DNA of 64,000 bases from Massilia sp. BJB1822. GTDB taxonomy: Bacteria; Pseudomonadota; Gammaproteobacteria; Burkholderiales; Burkholderiaceae_D. The notes beneath the pieces were generated by a model, which did no database searches, was not told the DNA's origin, and saw only the letters and a list, made by a program, of their open reading frames with translations. The DNA lies in NCBI RefSeq assembly GCF_013369485.1, contig NZ_JABWEB010000005.1:310001-374000 (forward strand), in the 5' to 3' direction. Shown here piece by piece: positions 1 to 10,414 of this stretch (the first letter of the stretch is position 1; every line of letters begins with the position of its first letter). The position numbers were made by a program, and so were the translations under genes.

Positions 1-1
1 G

Positions 2-253
2 CACATCGAGCGCGAGCTTATGCTGATCAAGGTGAGGGCAGTGGGCAAGGAGCGCGAAGAAATGAAGCGCACCGCCGACATCTTCCGCGGCCGCATCATC
101 GACGTGACCGAGAAGACCTACACCATTGAACTGACCGGCGCCAAGAGCAAGCTCGATGCCTTCATCGATGCCATCGACCGCACCTCGATTCTGGAAACCG
201 TCCGTACCGGCGGCTCGGGCATAGGACGCGGCGAACGCATCCTCAAAGTCTGA
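2..253 (+). CDS. ilvN: Acetolactate synthase small (regulatory) subunit, 3' end
   Basis: Only the last 83 residues are present; the reading frame is open to the left edge. They match the C-terminal part of the IlvN/IlvH regulatory subunit, including an ERELMLIKV segment after the ACT domain and an ending SGIGRGERILKV that is typical of the family. The subunit binds valine and controls the catalytic subunit IlvB/IlvI at the first common step of isoleucine, valine and leucine synthesis. ilvC follows after 44 bases in the same direction, as expected for an ilvBNC operon. The start lies outside the window. Confidence 0.93.
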   Translation, partial: HIERELMLIKVRAVGKEREEMKRTADIFRGRIIDVTEKTYTIELTGAKSKLDAFIDAIDRTSILETVRTGGSGIGRGERILKV

Positions 254-294
254 GTGCTACACCCTACATTACACACGCAAAATACAAGGAATAA

Positions 295-1314
<1,020 letters not shown>

Positions 1315-1323
1315 TCCACTGCC

Positions 1324-1369
1324 GAGCCCGTGTCCACCTTAGGGTCAGACCCCAATCGGACACGGCCTC
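1324..1369. repeat. REP-like nested palindromic element between convergent genes
   Basis: An outer inverted repeat CCGTGTCC/GGACACGG (1328-1335 and 1358-1365), extended by GAG/CTC past one mismatch, encloses a second palindrome GGGTCAGACCC (1342-1352). It fills the gap between the 3' ends of ilvC and the reverse-strand phosphatase gene and could fold as a bidirectional transcription stop. The nested form resembles short dispersed palindromic repeats of betaproteobacterial genomes. I see no second complete copy in this window, so the dispersed nature is inference. Confidence 0.45.
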
Positions 1370-1376
1370 AGCTGTT

Positions 1377-3062
1377 TTAGCGCAGGGTTTCGGTGAGGAC
1401 GCGGCCTTCGGCGGCGGCGGGCGGGCGGATGCGCAGCAGGTGGGCCAGCGTCGGCGCGATATCGACCACTTCGGCATACTGGCCGTAGGCGCCGGGCTTG
1501 ATCCAGCGCTTGCCCATCACCATCAGCGGGACATTCGTGTCGTAGGCGTAGGGCGAGCCGTGCGAGGTGCCGCTGGTGCCGCTGCCGAAATACCAGTAGG
1601 GCTTGGTGACCGTCATCAGGTCGCCCGACAGCTCGCGGTTCCACGCGCGCCGCATCAGCGTCGCCAGGCGCGTGCCGCCGACGGCGCCGCTTTCCATCTG
1701 GCTGCGCGTGAACACTTCGGTCACGCCATTCTGCTTGAGCAGGAAGCGGGCGGCGGCTTGTTCCACTTCATCGCGTTTCAAGCCGCTCTTTTCGATCTGC
1801 GCGTAGTCGAGGTGGATGTTGGGCAGCGACCAGGCCGTCACCAGCTTGCCGGCCTTGAACTTCTCGTCCAGATGCTGGTTCAGCGCACCCATCAGCTTTT
1901 CGCCGTCAAGGCGCTGGGCGTCCATATGCTGGGACTGGGCGAATTCCGGCACGTTCGGGAAGCCGTGGTCGGCCGTCAGCACCACCAGCACATTGTCGAG
2001 GCCGACGCGCTGGTCGAGGTAGCCGAAGAACTGGGCCAGCATGCGGTCCAGGCGCTGCAGATGGTCGTGCGACATCTTGCTTTCCGGTCCGAAAGCGTGG
2101 TTCACATAATCGTGGCTGGAGAGGCTGACGCCCAGAATATCCGGCACGCCGGCCGGATTCTTGCCCAGGTTTTCCCCTTCGACGGCGGCGCGAGCGAAGT
2201 CCAGCGTCAGCTCATCGAGGAAGGGGCCGACTTTCAGGCGGCCATAGTAGCCGGCGTCGATATTGCCGCTCTCGCTGTAGTAGGAGAAGGGGAAGCGGTT
2301 GCGCGCCGCCGCAGTGGACGGTGTGGCGTCGTCGGCCGCATCGCCGGCATAGGCGGCATCGTCCAGCAGCGGACGCCAGCTCTTGCCGTAGTAGCGGTCC
2401 TGCGGCTTGCCAGCCTGGAAGCGCTGCACCCACTCGGGATGCTGCTTCATATAGAAGCTGCTGCTGGCGAAGTTGCCGCTCTTGTCCATATACATATAGG
2501 CGGTGCCGGTCTTGCCCGCCAGCAGAATCGCGCCGCGGTCCTTGCCGGACACGGCCACCACCTTGGAGCGCTGGCCGCTCGCATAGCGCAGCTCGTCGCC
2601 CAGGGTGCTCACGCGCAGGCGCGCCGGCGAGGTGCCGTCGCTGGGCTTGGTTTCTTCGCCAAGGTAAGTGTGCTCCCGGTCTTCGGTGCAATACACGGAA
2701 GCTTTGCTGACCGGGTCGATCCAGTTATTGCCGATTACGCCGTGCTGGTAGGGATAGGCGCCGCTCAGCACGGCCGCATGGCCGATCGCGGTGACGGTGA
2801 TGCCATGCGCCTGGTGCGCATTGCTGAACCACGCGCCCTGGTCGAGCAGACGGCGGAAGCCGCCCTGGCCGAACTGGTCGCGGTAGCGCACCACCTGCTC
2901 TTGCGGCAGGCCATCGACCACGAGCACGACCACCAGCTTGGGCTGGGCTGCTGCGGACGTGGAGGAGGGCGCTTGCGTGGCGGCCAGGGCGCCATTGGCG
3001 AGCAGACAGGAGGCCAGCGCAAGCGCGCGCAGGGAAAGGGCAGGGGTTTTCAGCATAGTCAT
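1377..3062 (-). CDS. PafA-like alkaline phosphatase family protein, exported
   Basis: A 561-residue protein of the alkaline phosphatase/nucleotide pyrophosphatase superfamily with a signal peptide ending near residue 27 (NGALA). Metal-site motifs are visible: VLVVDG near the start, the nucleophile region ITVTAIGHA with a Thr, SLSSHDYVNHAFGPES and VVLTADHGF. A KDRGAILLAGK segment matches the Lys-x-Arg phosphate-binding pair that marks PafA phosphomonoesterases rather than diesterases. The likely role is periplasmic release of phosphate from organic esters, insensitive to phosphate if truly PafA-like. It is monocistronic, convergent with ilvC and divergent from the next gene. Confidence 0.85.
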   Translation of the reverse strand: MTMLKTPALSLRALALASCLLANGALAATQAPSSTSAAAQPKLVVVLVVDGLPQEQVVRYRDQFGQGGFRRLLDQGAWFSNAHQAHGITVTAIGHAAVLSGAYPYQHGVIGNNWIDPVSKASVYCTEDREHTYLGEETKPSDGTSPARLRVSTLGDELRYASGQRSKVVAVSGKDRGAILLAGKTGTAYMYMDKSGNFASSSFYMKQHPEWVQRFQAGKPQDRYYGKSWRPLLDDAAYAGDAADDATPSTAAARNRFPFSYYSESGNIDAGYYGRLKVGPFLDELTLDFARAAVEGENLGKNPAGVPDILGVSLSSHDYVNHAFGPESKMSHDHLQRLDRMLAQFFGYLDQRVGLDNVLVVLTADHGFPNVPEFAQSQHMDAQRLDGEKLMGALNQHLDEKFKAGKLVTAWSLPNIHLDYAQIEKSGLKRDEVEQAAARFLLKQNGVTEVFTRSQMESGAVGGTRLATLMRRAWNRELSGDLMTVTKPYWYFGSGTSGTSHGSPYAYDTNVPLMVMGKRWIKPGAYGQYAEVVDIAPTLAHLLRIRPPAAAEGRVLTETLR

Positions 3063-3258
3063 GGATGGTAAGCTCAGGTGAAATTCAGGCAGCCTACATC
3101 TTGCATGAATTTGATTTCAGGACGATGACAAGGCGCTGCATTACACTGATGCCAGCTCTGTTACAAACGTTCACGAGATCGTCCCTTGCTCAGCCGTAAT
3201 ATCGGTTAAAGTTGCTCCACTGCCTGACAGGCCTTACCAACAAGAAGGAGAAAACTCT

Positions 3259-4011
3259 ATGAAAGTAATGCAAACCGTGGCCGCTGCCGCCCTGGTGCTG
3301 GGCGCTCAAGCCGTACAGGCACAATCCCTGCCAACCACCGGCACCCTGGTGGTCGTTCCCGCTTTTGGCGAAGTCAAAGCCCCGAACGACCAGGCCGTGG
3401 CCACCTTCGCCATCGAAGAGCAGGACAAGGACAAGGCTGCTGCCGCCTCGCGCGTCAACCAGAAAATGAAACAGGGTCTGGACATCCTGAAGAAGGAAGA
3501 TCCGCAAGCCAGCCTGAAAACCCAGGGCTACTACACCTATCCCGTGTATCCGGAAGACCGTCCACTGCCGCCAGGCGTGAGCGCCAAGGCGCGCATTCCG
3601 ACCGCATGGCGCGTTGGCCACTATGTGCAGATGACCACCAGCAATCTGAACGCGCTGCCGAAAACCGTGGCGTCGGTGCAGAAGGTGCTGACCCTGAACA
3701 ATCTGCAATTCGGCCTGAGCCCTGCCGCCACCAAGAAACTGGATGACCAGCGCATCGCCGCCACCTACCAGAATCTGAACGAGCGCATCGCCTCCATCGC
3801 CAACGCCATGGGCCGCAAGCTGAGCGACGCCGTGCTGGATACCGTGGACTTCGAAGGCTCGGGCAACTACGCCCAGCGCGAATACGCGGCCGCGCCGGCC
3901 ATGATGCGCAGCGCCATGATGAAGGATACGGCTGAAGTCTCCGAACCAAGCTTCGAGCCGGGCGAAACCACCCTGGAAATGCGCCTGGTGGGCAAAGTTA
4001 AGTTCAAGTAA
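3259..4011 (+). CDS. SIMPL (DUF541) domain periplasmic protein
   Basis: A 250-residue protein with a signal peptide cleaved after VQAQ (about residue 22). A SIMPL/DUF541 domain follows: TLVVVPAFGEVKAPNDQAVATF at the start and the SLKTQGYYTYPVY region in the middle. Family members such as E. coli YggE are periplasmic or outer-membrane proteins tied to stress tolerance, but no biochemical role is settled. AAGGAGAAAACTCT gives a strong ribosome site for this ATG. The gene stands alone between the divergent phosphatase and a hairpin ahead of pssA. Confidence 0.85.
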   Translation: MKVMQTVAAAALVLGAQAVQAQSLPTTGTLVVVPAFGEVKAPNDQAVATFAIEEQDKDKAAAASRVNQKMKQGLDILKKEDPQASLKTQGYYTYPVYPEDRPLPPGVSAKARIPTAWRVGHYVQMTTSNLNALPKTVASVQKVLTLNNLQFGLSPAATKKLDDQRIAATYQNLNERIASIANAMGRKLSDAVLDTVDFEGSGNYAQREYAAAPAMMRSAMMKDTAEVSEPSFEPGETTLEMRLVGKVKFK

Positions 4012-4062
4012 AGCAAAGAGCCATTCTCTCGGCTGCATGTGCCACTATAATAGGGGCATATA

Positions 4063-4096
4063 CCCGGCGGCCAGCGGGACCATCCCCGCCGCCGGG
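4063..4096 (+). terminator. Strong GC hairpin between SIMPL gene and pssA
   Basis: CCCGGCGGC and GCCGCCGGG form a perfect 9-bp stem, with further pairing of GCGGG/CCCGC inside. No T-run follows, so it may be a factor-assisted terminator for the SIMPL gene or a structure in the pssA leader. Confidence 0.45.
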
Positions 4097-4129
4097 CAAG
4101 AATAATACGCAGTAAGAGAATGGAACTTT

Positions 4130-4996
4130 ATGCCTCAATTCCCACGCCGCAGACCTAACCCGATCGGCAAGGCGCCCAAGAAGCCACGCTTCAGCAAGTT
4201 CATGCGCCAGCAGCAGGGCGCCGACGCAGCCAGCAAACCGCGTCCGCGCGGCATTTACCTGCTGCCTAATGCCTTCACCACGGGAGCATTGTTCTGCGGT
4301 TTCTACGCCATCGTCATGGCCATGAACCAGCGCTTCGAGCATGCCGCCTGGGCCATCTTCGTGGCCATGGTGCTGGACGGCCTGGATGGCCGCATCGCCC
4401 GCCTTACCAATACCCAAAGCGAATTCGGCGCCCAATACGACAGCCTGTCGGATATGGTGTCCTTCGGCGCCGCACCGGCCCTGGTGATCTACGAATGGTC
4501 GCTGCGCGGCCTCGGCAAGCTGGGCTGGATTGCTGCCTTCGTCTACTGTGCCGGCGCTGCGCTGCGCCTGGCGCGCTTCAACACCAATATCGAAGTGGTC
4601 GACAAGCGCTTCTTCCAGGGCTTGCCCAGTCCTGCCGCCGCTGCGCTGGTGGCCGGCTTCGTGCTGATGATGGTCGATCTCGAAGTGCCGGGCATCAGCC
4701 TGCCCTGGGTATCCTGGGTCATAGCGTTGTTCGCCGGCCTGACCATGGTCACCAATGTGCCGTTCTACAGCTTCAAGGACGTGAACTTCCGCAAATCCGT
4801 GCCTTTCATCGCGGTGTTCCTGATCGCGCTTGGCTTCGCGCTGGTGTCGATCGATCCGCCCAAGGTGCTGTTCCCCATCTTTGTCGCCTACGGCATTTCC
4901 GGCTACATCGTGTATTTCATCCGGCTCGCCAAGGGCAAGCCGGTGAGCATCGTCCAGACCGCGCACGAACCGGTCGATCAGAGCGAACGCCGCTGA
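4130..4996 (+). CDS. pssA: CDP-diacylglycerol--serine O-phosphatidyltransferase
   Basis: Makes phosphatidylserine from CDP-diacylglycerol and serine in the inner membrane, the step before phosphatidylethanolamine. The 288-residue protein has a basic, hydrophilic N-terminus of about 40 residues and then several membrane helices. The CDP-alcohol phosphotransferase signature DG-x2-AR-x8-G-x3-D-x3-D appears around residues 84-106 (DGLDGRIAR through YDSLSD). This is the membrane-embedded type. leuA follows after 31 bases, the normal betaproteobacterial order, but the decarboxylase gene psd often found beside pssA is absent. Confidence 0.95.
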   Translation: MPQFPRRRPNPIGKAPKKPRFSKFMRQQQGADAASKPRPRGIYLLPNAFTTGALFCGFYAIVMAMNQRFEHAAWAIFVAMVLDGLDGRIARLTNTQSEFGAQYDSLSDMVSFGAAPALVIYEWSLRGLGKLGWIAAFVYCAGAALRLARFNTNIEVVDKRFFQGLPSPAAAALVAGFVLMMVDLEVPGISLPWVSWVIALFAGLTMVTNVPFYSFKDVNFRKSVPFIAVFLIALGFALVSIDPPKVLFPIFVAYGISGYIVYFIRLAKGKPVSIVQTAHEPVDQSERR

Positions 4997-5027
4997 GGTA
5001 GCGAGGCGGTCATTCAAGGAGCCAGCC

Positions 5028-6578
5028 ATGAGTAACCGCCTTATCATCTTCGACACCACCCTGCGCGACGGCGAGCAATCGCCGGGCGCCTCCATGACGC
5101 GCGAAGAGAAGGTGCGCATCGCGCGCCAGCTGGAAAAGCTGCGCGTCGACGTGATCGAAGCCGGTTTCGCCGCCGCCTCGCAAGGCGACTTCGAGTCGAT
5201 CCGCGCCATTGCCTCCTCGATCCGCGAATCCACCGTCTGCTCCCTGTCGCGCGCCAACGACCGCGATATCGCCCGCGCCGCCGAAGCCCTGCAGCCCGCC
5301 GCGCGCAAACGCATCCACACCTTCATCGCCACCTCGCCGCTGCATATGCAGATGAAGCTGCGCATGGAGCCGGAGCAGGTGCTGGAGCAGGCTAAACTCG
5401 CTGTGCGTTTCGCCCGCCAGTTCACCGACGATATCGAATTCAGTCCCGAAGACGGCAGCCGCTCGGAGGAAGACTTCCTGTGCCGCGTGCTGGAAGGCGT
5501 GATCGCCGAAGGCGCCACCACCATCAACTTCCCCGACACCGTGGGCTATGCCGTGCCCGAACTGTTCGGCGCCACCATCAAGCGCCTGCGCGAGCGCATT
5601 CCCAATTCCGACAAGGCCGTCTGGTCGGTGCACTGCCATAACGACCTGGGACTGGCCGTCGCCAATTCCCTGGCTGGCGTGATGATCGGCGGCGCGCGCC
5701 AGATCGAATGCACCATCAACGGCCTGGGCGAAAGGGCGGGCAATACCGCGCTGGAAGAGGTGGTGATGGCTCTGCGCACGCGCAATGCCTACTACAATCT
5801 GGAGCTGGGCATCGACACCACGCAGATCGTGGCGGCGTCCAAGATGGTGTCGCAGATCACCGGCTTTGCCGTGCAGCCGAACAAGGCCGTGGTGGGCGCG
5901 AACGCCTTTGCCCACGCCTCCGGCATCCACCAGGACGGCATCCTGAAGGCGCGCGAAACCTATGAAATCATGCGCGCCGAGGATGTGGGCTGGACCGCCA
6001 ACAAGATCGTGCTCGGCAAGCTCTCCGGCCGCAACGCCTTCAAGCAGCGCCTGCAGGAACTCGGCATCGAACTGGACTCCGAAGCCGAAGTGAATGCCGC
6101 CTTCGCCCGCTTCAAGGAACTGGCCGACCGTAAATCCGACATCTTCGACGAAGACATCATGGCCCTCGTCACCGACGAAGAGCAGGCCCACGAAAGCGAA
6201 TACTACCGCTTCGTCTCGCTGGCCCAGCGCTCCGAAACCGGCGAGCTGCCGCTGGCGAAAGTCGTGTTCTCCATGGGCGGCAAGGAATACAGCTGCCAAG
6301 GCAGCGGCGACGGCCCGGTCGACGCCACGGTCAACGCCATCGAAAGCGAGGCCAAGAGCGGTGCCGAACTGGTCCTGTTCAGCATCAACGCCATCAGCTC
6401 CGGCACCCAGTCGCAAGGCGAAGTCACGATGCGGCTATCGCACGCCGGCCGCATCGTCAACGGCGTCGGCGCCGATCCTGACATCGTAGTCGCCTCCGCC
6501 AAAGCTTATATCTCCGGCCTCAACAAGCTCCACTCCAAAATCGAACGCCTTAACCCGCAGACCGAACCGGCCCCTTGA
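5028..6578 (+). CDS. leuA: 2-isopropylmalate synthase
   Basis: Condenses acetyl-CoA with 2-oxoisovalerate, the first committed step of leucine synthesis. The 516 residues include the HMGL-like TIM barrel with [13 protein letters not shown] at the start, the metal-binding HCHNDLG motif, HASGIHQDG, and a C-terminal LeuA dimerisation/allosteric domain (from about residue 390) through which leucine inhibits. CAAGGAG sits before the ATG. I find no leucine-rich leader peptide upstream, so attenuation is not evident. It probably shares a transcript with pssA. Confidence 0.97.
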   Translation: MSNRLIIFDTTLRDGEQSPGASMTREEKVRIARQLEKLRVDVIEAGFAAASQGDFESIRAIASSIRESTVCSLSRANDRDIARAAEALQPAARKRIHTFIATSPLHMQMKLRMEPEQVLEQAKLAVRFARQFTDDIEFSPEDGSRSEEDFLCRVLEGVIAEGATTINFPDTVGYAVPELFGATIKRLRERIPNSDKAVWSVHCHNDLGLAVANSLAGVMIGGARQIECTINGLGERAGNTALEEVVMALRTRNAYYNLELGIDTTQIVAASKMVSQITGFAVQPNKAVVGANAFAHASGIHQDGILKARETYEIMRAEDVGWTANKIVLGKLSGRNAFKQRLQELGIELDSEAEVNAAFARFKELADRKSDIFDEDIMALVTDEEQAHESEYYRFVSLAQRSETGELPLAKVVFSMGGKEYSCQGSGDGPVDATVNAIESEAKSGAELVLFSINAISSGTQSQGEVTMRLSHAGRIVNGVGADPDIVVASAKAYISGLNKLHSKIERLNPQTEPAP

Positions 6579-6585
6579 GGCGGCA

Positions 6586-6912
6586 TCAGCGGAAGAAGCC
6601 GCGGCGCTCGTCGTACATGGGGTCGGGGCCGCTCATGAGTTCGCGGACGGTGCCGTTTTTGTCGAAGTGGATGTGCATCATGGAATCCCACACGCCGGAC
6701 TCTTTGTAGCGGTAGCTCCAGACGTCCATATCGCGCAGGCTTAGATGGGTGGTTTCGTCGGGCTGGCCGAGCAGCGCGCGCACGCTGGTTTTGCTGGCCT
6801 GGCCGAGCTGGATGGCGCTGAATTTGGCGCCGCGCTCCCAGCGCGGGTCGCCCTGGCCGGCACAGGCGCTTAGTATTGCTGCAAAAATGATAAGAATGAG
6901 ACGGTTTTTCAT
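6586..6912 (-). CDS. Small BamE/SmpA-like outer-membrane lipoprotein
   Basis: A 108-residue lipoprotein: signal peptide with a lipobox ILSAC (Cys16), then a compact domain with the pattern [21 protein letters not shown]. This matches the start of the SmpA/OmlA (BamE) fold, in which a short helix precedes a Gly-x-Pro turn. The start is taken at the ATG giving the MKNRLILII signal peptide, preceded by AGGAGGGT; the longer frame upstream would run through rpsO. It is convergent with leuA, with 7 bases between the stops. Fold assignment is by pattern only and the function is unknown. Confidence 0.75.
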   Translation of the reverse strand: MKNRLILIIFAAILSACAGQGDPRWERGAKFSAIQLGQASKTSVRALLGQPDETTHLSLRDMDVWSYRYKESGVWDSMMHIHFDKNGTVRELMSGPDPMYDERRGFFR

Positions 6913-6965
6913 GGCACGGACCCTCCTTTCCCGGCTAATTGTAGCCATCCCGGCGGCAATCGGGT

Positions 6966-6971
6966 TATACT
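6966..6971 (+). promoter_or_regulatory. rpsO: Candidate -10 element for rpsO
   Basis: TATACT lies 92 bases upstream of the rpsO ATG in the only long untranslated stretch before it. No good -35 hexamer sits at 17 bp (TTGTAG is at 21 bp), so this is a tentative call. Confidence 0.3.
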
Positions 6972-7062
6972 TGCGGGTCTGGCTGAAAGGCTGGATTTTT
7001 ATCAATCGAAGTTCACGATGTGCAGGGTTCAGACTCCGTGCATCGCATGTGAAAGGTTTATC

Positions 7063-7332
7063 ATGACTGTAGAAAACATCAACAAGGCCGCGATCATTGC
7101 GGACAACGCACGTGGTCAAAACGACACCGGTTCCCCAGAAGTGCAAGTTGCGCTGCTGACCGCTCGCATCAACGAGCTGAACGGCCACTTCAAAGCACAC
7201 AGCAAAGATCACCACTCCCGCCGTGGTCTGATCATGATGGTGAACCGTCGTAAGAGCCTGTTGTCTTACCTGAAAGGTAAGGACGCAAACCGTTACCGCG
7301 ATCTGATCGCTAAACTCGGTCTGCGTAAGTAA
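7063..7332 (+). CDS. rpsO: 30S ribosomal protein S15
   Basis: An 89-residue S15, the usual length, with the conserved [25 protein letters not shown] and [10 protein letters not shown] segments. It binds 16S rRNA in the platform of the small subunit. The start is set at MTVENINK because GAAAGG lies 6 bases before it and it gives the family length; an in-frame extension 45 bases upstream adds residues not seen in S15. It is followed by pnp, the classical rpsO-pnp pair. Confidence 0.97.
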   Translation: MTVENINKAAIIADNARGQNDTGSPEVQVALLTARINELNGHFKAHSKDHHSRRGLIMMVNRRKSLLSYLKGKDANRYRDLIAKLGLRK

Positions 7333-7358
7333 TTTTTGCGCCACCCGGTTTAACAGAG

Positions 7359-7393
7359 AAATGCCTGCGCCAGTTCGCTGTCGCGGGCATTTT
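7359..7393 (+). terminator. rpsO intrinsic terminator/processing hairpin
   Basis: AAATGCCTGCG pairs with CGCGGGCATTT, followed by TTGTCTTT. This matches the hairpin normally found after rpsO, which partly terminates the transcript and exposes it to RNase processing before pnp. Confidence 0.7.
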
Positions 7394-7476
7394 GTCTTTC
7401 TGGGCGTTGAGAAATTGCTAAGCAGAACTTTTGATTGGCAAGTTAAGTAGTTGCAGTAGAGCAGTAATCGCAGTAA

Positions 7477-7504
7477 AGGCGGCGTCCCCACATGGACGGC
7501 GCCT
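7477..7504 (+). promoter_or_regulatory. pnp: Hairpin in pnp leader
   Basis: GGCGGCGTCC pairs with GGACGGCGCC with one mismatch around a 6-base loop. In enterobacteria a stem at this position is cut by RNase III and lets PNPase repress its own translation. The same role here is inferred from position only. Confidence 0.45.
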
Positions 7505-7562
7505 GTGGTGAGGTGGAACGACAGCTCCTGAAAATCTGTCGGCAAATAGAAAGGGATTACCC

Positions 7563-9683
7563 ATGTTTAACAAAGTTACGAAAACCTTCCAGTACGGCCA
7601 ACACACCGTGACCCTGGAAACCGGCGAAATCGCTCGTCAAGCCTCCGGCGCCGTACTGGTTTCGGTGGACGACACCGTGGTGCTGGCCACCGTGGTGGCG
7701 CGCAAGGACGCGAAACCGGGCCAGGACTTCTTCCCGTTGACCGTCGACTACCTGGAGAAAACCTATGCTGCGGGTAAAATCCCCGGCGGTTTCTTCAAGC
7801 GCGAAGGTCGTCCTTCGGAAAAAGAAACACTGACATCCCGCCTGATCGACCGTCCTATCCGTCCGCTGTTCCCGGAAGGCTATATGAACGAAGTGCAGGT
7901 CATCGTGCACGTTCTGTCGGTCAATCCTGAAATCGATCCGGACATCCCTTCGATGATCGGCGCCTCGGCCGCCCTGTGCGTGGCTGGCGTTCCGTTCAAT
8001 GGTCCGATCGGCGCCGCCCGCGTGGGTTACGTTGACGGCCAATACATCCTGAACCCGACCACCGCGCAGCTGAAAACTTCGCAGATGGATCTGGTGGTGG
8101 CCGGCACCGAAAGCGCCGTGCTGATGGTGGAATCGGAAGCGCAGCAGCTGTCCGAAGAAATCATGCTGGGCGCCGTGGTCTATGGCCACGAGCAAATGAA
8201 AGTCGTGATCGACGCTATCCATGATCTGGTGCGCGACGGCGGCAAGCCTGAGCAGGTATGGACCGCTCCGGCCAAGAACGACGCCCTGATCGCTCGCGTG
8301 ACCCACTTCGCCGAAGCGAAGATCCGCGCAGCCTATCAGACCAAGGACAAGCAAGCCCGTACCGACAAGCTGCGCGCCATGTCGGCTGAAGTGCAGGCCG
8401 ACCTGGTGGCCGAAGCCGCCGCTGCCGGCGCCGAAGCGCCGGACGCTGTCGAAGTGGGCAACATCCTCTTCGATATGGAAGCCAAAGTGGTGCGTTCCCA
8501 GATCCTGGAAGGCGAACCACGCATCGACGGCCGCGACACCCGCACCGTACGTCCGATCTCGATCCGCAGCTCGGTCCTGCCGCGCACCCACGGTTCCGCC
8601 CTGTTCACCCGCGGCGAAACCCAGGCGCTGGTCGTAGCGACCCTGGGCACCGCGCGCGACAGCCAGAAGATCGACGCGCTGATGGGCGAGTACACCGACG
8701 ACTTCATGCTGCACTACAACATGCCTCCGTTCGCCACCGGCGAAACCGGCCGCGTCGGCACGCCGAAGCGCCGTGAAGTGGGCCACGGCCGTCTGGCCAA
8801 GCGCGCGCTGATCGCCGCGCTGCCTGAGCCGGAAGAGTTCAGCTACTCCGTGCGTCTGGTGTCCGAGATCACCGAATCGAACGGTTCCTCCTCCATGGCG
8901 TCCGTCTGCGGCGGCTGCCTGGCGCTGATGGATGCCGGCGTGCCGATGAAAGCCCACGTGGCTGGTATCGCCATGGGCCTGATCAAGGAAGGCGGCCGCT
9001 TCGCCGTGCTGTCCGACATTCTGGGTGACGAAGATCACCTGGGCGACATGGACTTCAAAGTAGCCGGTACCGCCAATGGCATCACCGCGCTGCAGATGGA
9101 CATCAAGATCCAGGGCATCACCAAGGAAATCATGCAGGTCGCACTGGCTCAGGCAAAAGAAGGCCGCGAGCATATCCTGGGCGAAATGCAGAAGGCCGTG
9201 CCGACCGTGAAGACCGAGCTGTCCGACTTCGCGCCACGCCTGATCACCATCAAGATCAACCCAGAGAAGATCCGTGACGTGATCGGCAAGGGCGGCGCCG
9301 TGATCCGCGCGCTGACCGAAGAAACCGGCACCCAGATCGACATCAGCGACGAAGGCGTGGTCACCATCGCCTCCGTGGACGCTGCTGCCGGCCAGGAAGC
9401 CAAGCGCCGCATCGAAGAGCTGACCGCTTCCGTGGAAGTGGGCAAGACCTACGACGGCACCGTACTGAAACTGCTGGACTTCGGCGCCATCGTTCAAGTG
9501 ATGCCAGGCAAAGACGGCCTGCTGCACATCTCGCAGATCGCCAACGAGCGTGTGAACGCCGTAGCCGACTATCTGAAAGAAGGCCAGCAAGTGCGCGTCA
9601 AGGTTCTGGAAACCGACGACCGCGGCCGCCTGAAACTGTCGATGAAAGCTGCCGCTGAAGAAGCTGCCGCCGCCGCACAGTAA
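7563..9683 (+). CDS. pnp: Polyribonucleotide nucleotidyltransferase (PNPase)
   Basis: A 3'-5' phosphorolytic exoribonuclease of the RNA degradosome. The 706 residues hold two RNase PH-like core domains, the first with [21 protein letters not shown] and the second from about residue 310 with the phosphate-binding [13 protein letters not shown] motif. A KH domain follows near 555-615 ([20 protein letters not shown]), then an S1 domain near 620-692 ([15 protein letters not shown]). AAAGGGATTACCC precedes the ATG. An alanine-rich tail ends the protein. Confidence 0.98.
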   Translation: MFNKVTKTFQYGQHTVTLETGEIARQASGAVLVSVDDTVVLATVVARKDAKPGQDFFPLTVDYLEKTYAAGKIPGGFFKREGRPSEKETLTSRLIDRPIRPLFPEGYMNEVQVIVHVLSVNPEIDPDIPSMIGASAALCVAGVPFNGPIGAARVGYVDGQYILNPTTAQLKTSQMDLVVAGTESAVLMVESEAQQLSEEIMLGAVVYGHEQMKVVIDAIHDLVRDGGKPEQVWTAPAKNDALIARVTHFAEAKIRAAYQTKDKQARTDKLRAMSAEVQADLVAEAAAAGAEAPDAVEVGNILFDMEAKVVRSQILEGEPRIDGRDTRTVRPISIRSSVLPRTHGSALFTRGETQALVVATLGTARDSQKIDALMGEYTDDFMLHYNMPPFATGETGRVGTPKRREVGHGRLAKRALIAALPEPEEFSYSVRLVSEITESNGSSSMASVCGGCLALMDAGVPMKAHVAGIAMGLIKEGGRFAVLSDILGDEDHLGDMDFKVAGTANGITALQMDIKIQGITKEIMQVALAQAKEGREHILGEMQKAVPTVKTELSDFAPRLITIKINPEKIRDVIGKGGAVIRALTEETGTQIDISDEGVVTIASVDAAAGQEAKRRIEELTASVEVGKTYDGTVLKLLDFGAIVQVMPGKDGLLHISQIANERVNAVADYLKEGQQVRVKVLETDDRGRLKLSMKAAAEEAAAAAQ

Positions 9684-9721
9684 TCGCCAGCATGCACCGG
9701 GGTTCGCGCCCCGGAAATGCC

Positions 9722-9756
9722 AAAACCGCCCGCGCGCAAGCCGGGCGGTTTTTTTT
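9722..9756 (+). terminator. Rho-independent terminator of rpsO-pnp
   Basis: AAAACCGCCCG pairs with CGGGCGGTTTT around a short loop and runs straight into eight or more T residues. It closes the rpsO-pnp unit. A second small stem (CCGGGG/CCCCGG) lies just before it. Confidence 0.9.
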
Positions 9757-9816
9757 ATATGTGTTTAATTCGGCGCAAGCCGCGCCCCCGGCGTTTACGT
9801 CAGGCTTTTCCTTGAA

Positions 9817-9833
9817 ACCCGTTTGCAGCGGGT
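9817..9833 (+). promoter_or_regulatory. Candidate HigA operator
   Basis: The 17-bp inverted repeat ACCCG-N7-CGGGT ends 22 bases before the higB start. HigA-type antitoxins repress their own operon from such palindromes, so this is a reasonable operator candidate, inferred from symmetry and position. Confidence 0.35.
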
Positions 9834-9855
9834 CCTTCAGAGGAGTAGATTAGCC

Positions 9856-10134
9856 ATGATAATTAGCTTTGCCAGTAGAGATACGGCGCTGTTGTTTGCA
9901 GGGACGAGAGTGGCGCGCTTCGATGCCATTGAAAGGGCCGCACGCCGCAAATTGATGGTGCTCCATGCTGTCAGCGATCTGCAAGAATTGCGTGCGCCTC
10001 CAGGCAATCATTTGAAAGCTTTGTCCGGAGACCGGGCAGGCCAATATAGCATTCGCATCAACGAGCGCTGGCGGATATGTTTCCGCTGGCTTGCCGATGG
10101 CGCTCATGATGTGGAAGTAGTCGATTATCACTAG
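9856..10134 (+). CDS. higB: HigB-type toxin (RelE/HigB superfamily)
   Basis: A 92-residue protein matching HigB mRNA interferases. It has LKALSGDRAGQYSIRINERWRICFRW, the characteristic loop and strand with conserved Arg residues used against mRNA on the ribosome, then a closing EVVDYH. AGAGGAG lies 10 bases before the chosen ATG; a longer start is possible but adds residues from the operator. The antitoxin follows after 8 bases, giving the toxin-first order of higBA modules. Confidence 0.9.
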   Translation: MIISFASRDTALLFAGTRVARFDAIERAARRKLMVLHAVSDLQELRAPPGNHLKALSGDRAGQYSIRINERWRICFRWLADGAHDVEVVDYH

Positions 10135-10142
10135 GAGGAAAA

Positions 10143-10412
10143 ATGGACGAGTCTCTAGAGGAAATTCACCCTGGCGAAATTCTGTTTGAAGAGTTTATGC
10201 GGCCTTTGGCTCTGAGTGCCGAGCAATTGGGAGAGGCTATCGGCGTACCTTCGCTAGGAATTGAGTCGCTTATCAAGGGGCAAGCACCGATAAGCGAGGA
10301 CTTGGCGCGCTCCCTGGGCGCCTACTTTGAAATCCCTCCCGCTTTCTGGCTGAATCTTCAGGCTGAGTATAACCGGCGTATTGCCGCTTCGAATTCCGCA
10401 GCTCAGGCTTGA
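10143..10412 (+). CDS. higA: HigA-type antitoxin, XRE-family regulator
   Basis: An 89-residue helix-turn-helix protein beginning with the HPGEILFEEFMRPL motif that marks HigA antitoxins. An HTH around residues 25-50 (AEQLGEAIGVPSLGIESLIKG) and the PPAFWLNLQAEYNRRIA segment follow. It neutralises HigB and represses the operon. AGGAGGAAAA gives a very strong ribosome site, fitting the need for excess antitoxin. Its stop is 2 bases from the ATG of the following cupin gene. Confidence 0.92.
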   Translation: MDESLEEIHPGEILFEEFMRPLALSAEQLGEAIGVPSLGIESLIKGQAPISEDLARSLGAYFEIPPAFWLNLQAEYNRRIAASNSAAQA

Positions 10413-10414
10413 CT

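Noticed and set aside
6579-6585. Possible terminator between leuA and the convergent lipoprotein gene
   Set aside because: Only 7 bases separate the stops and no hairpin is formed there.
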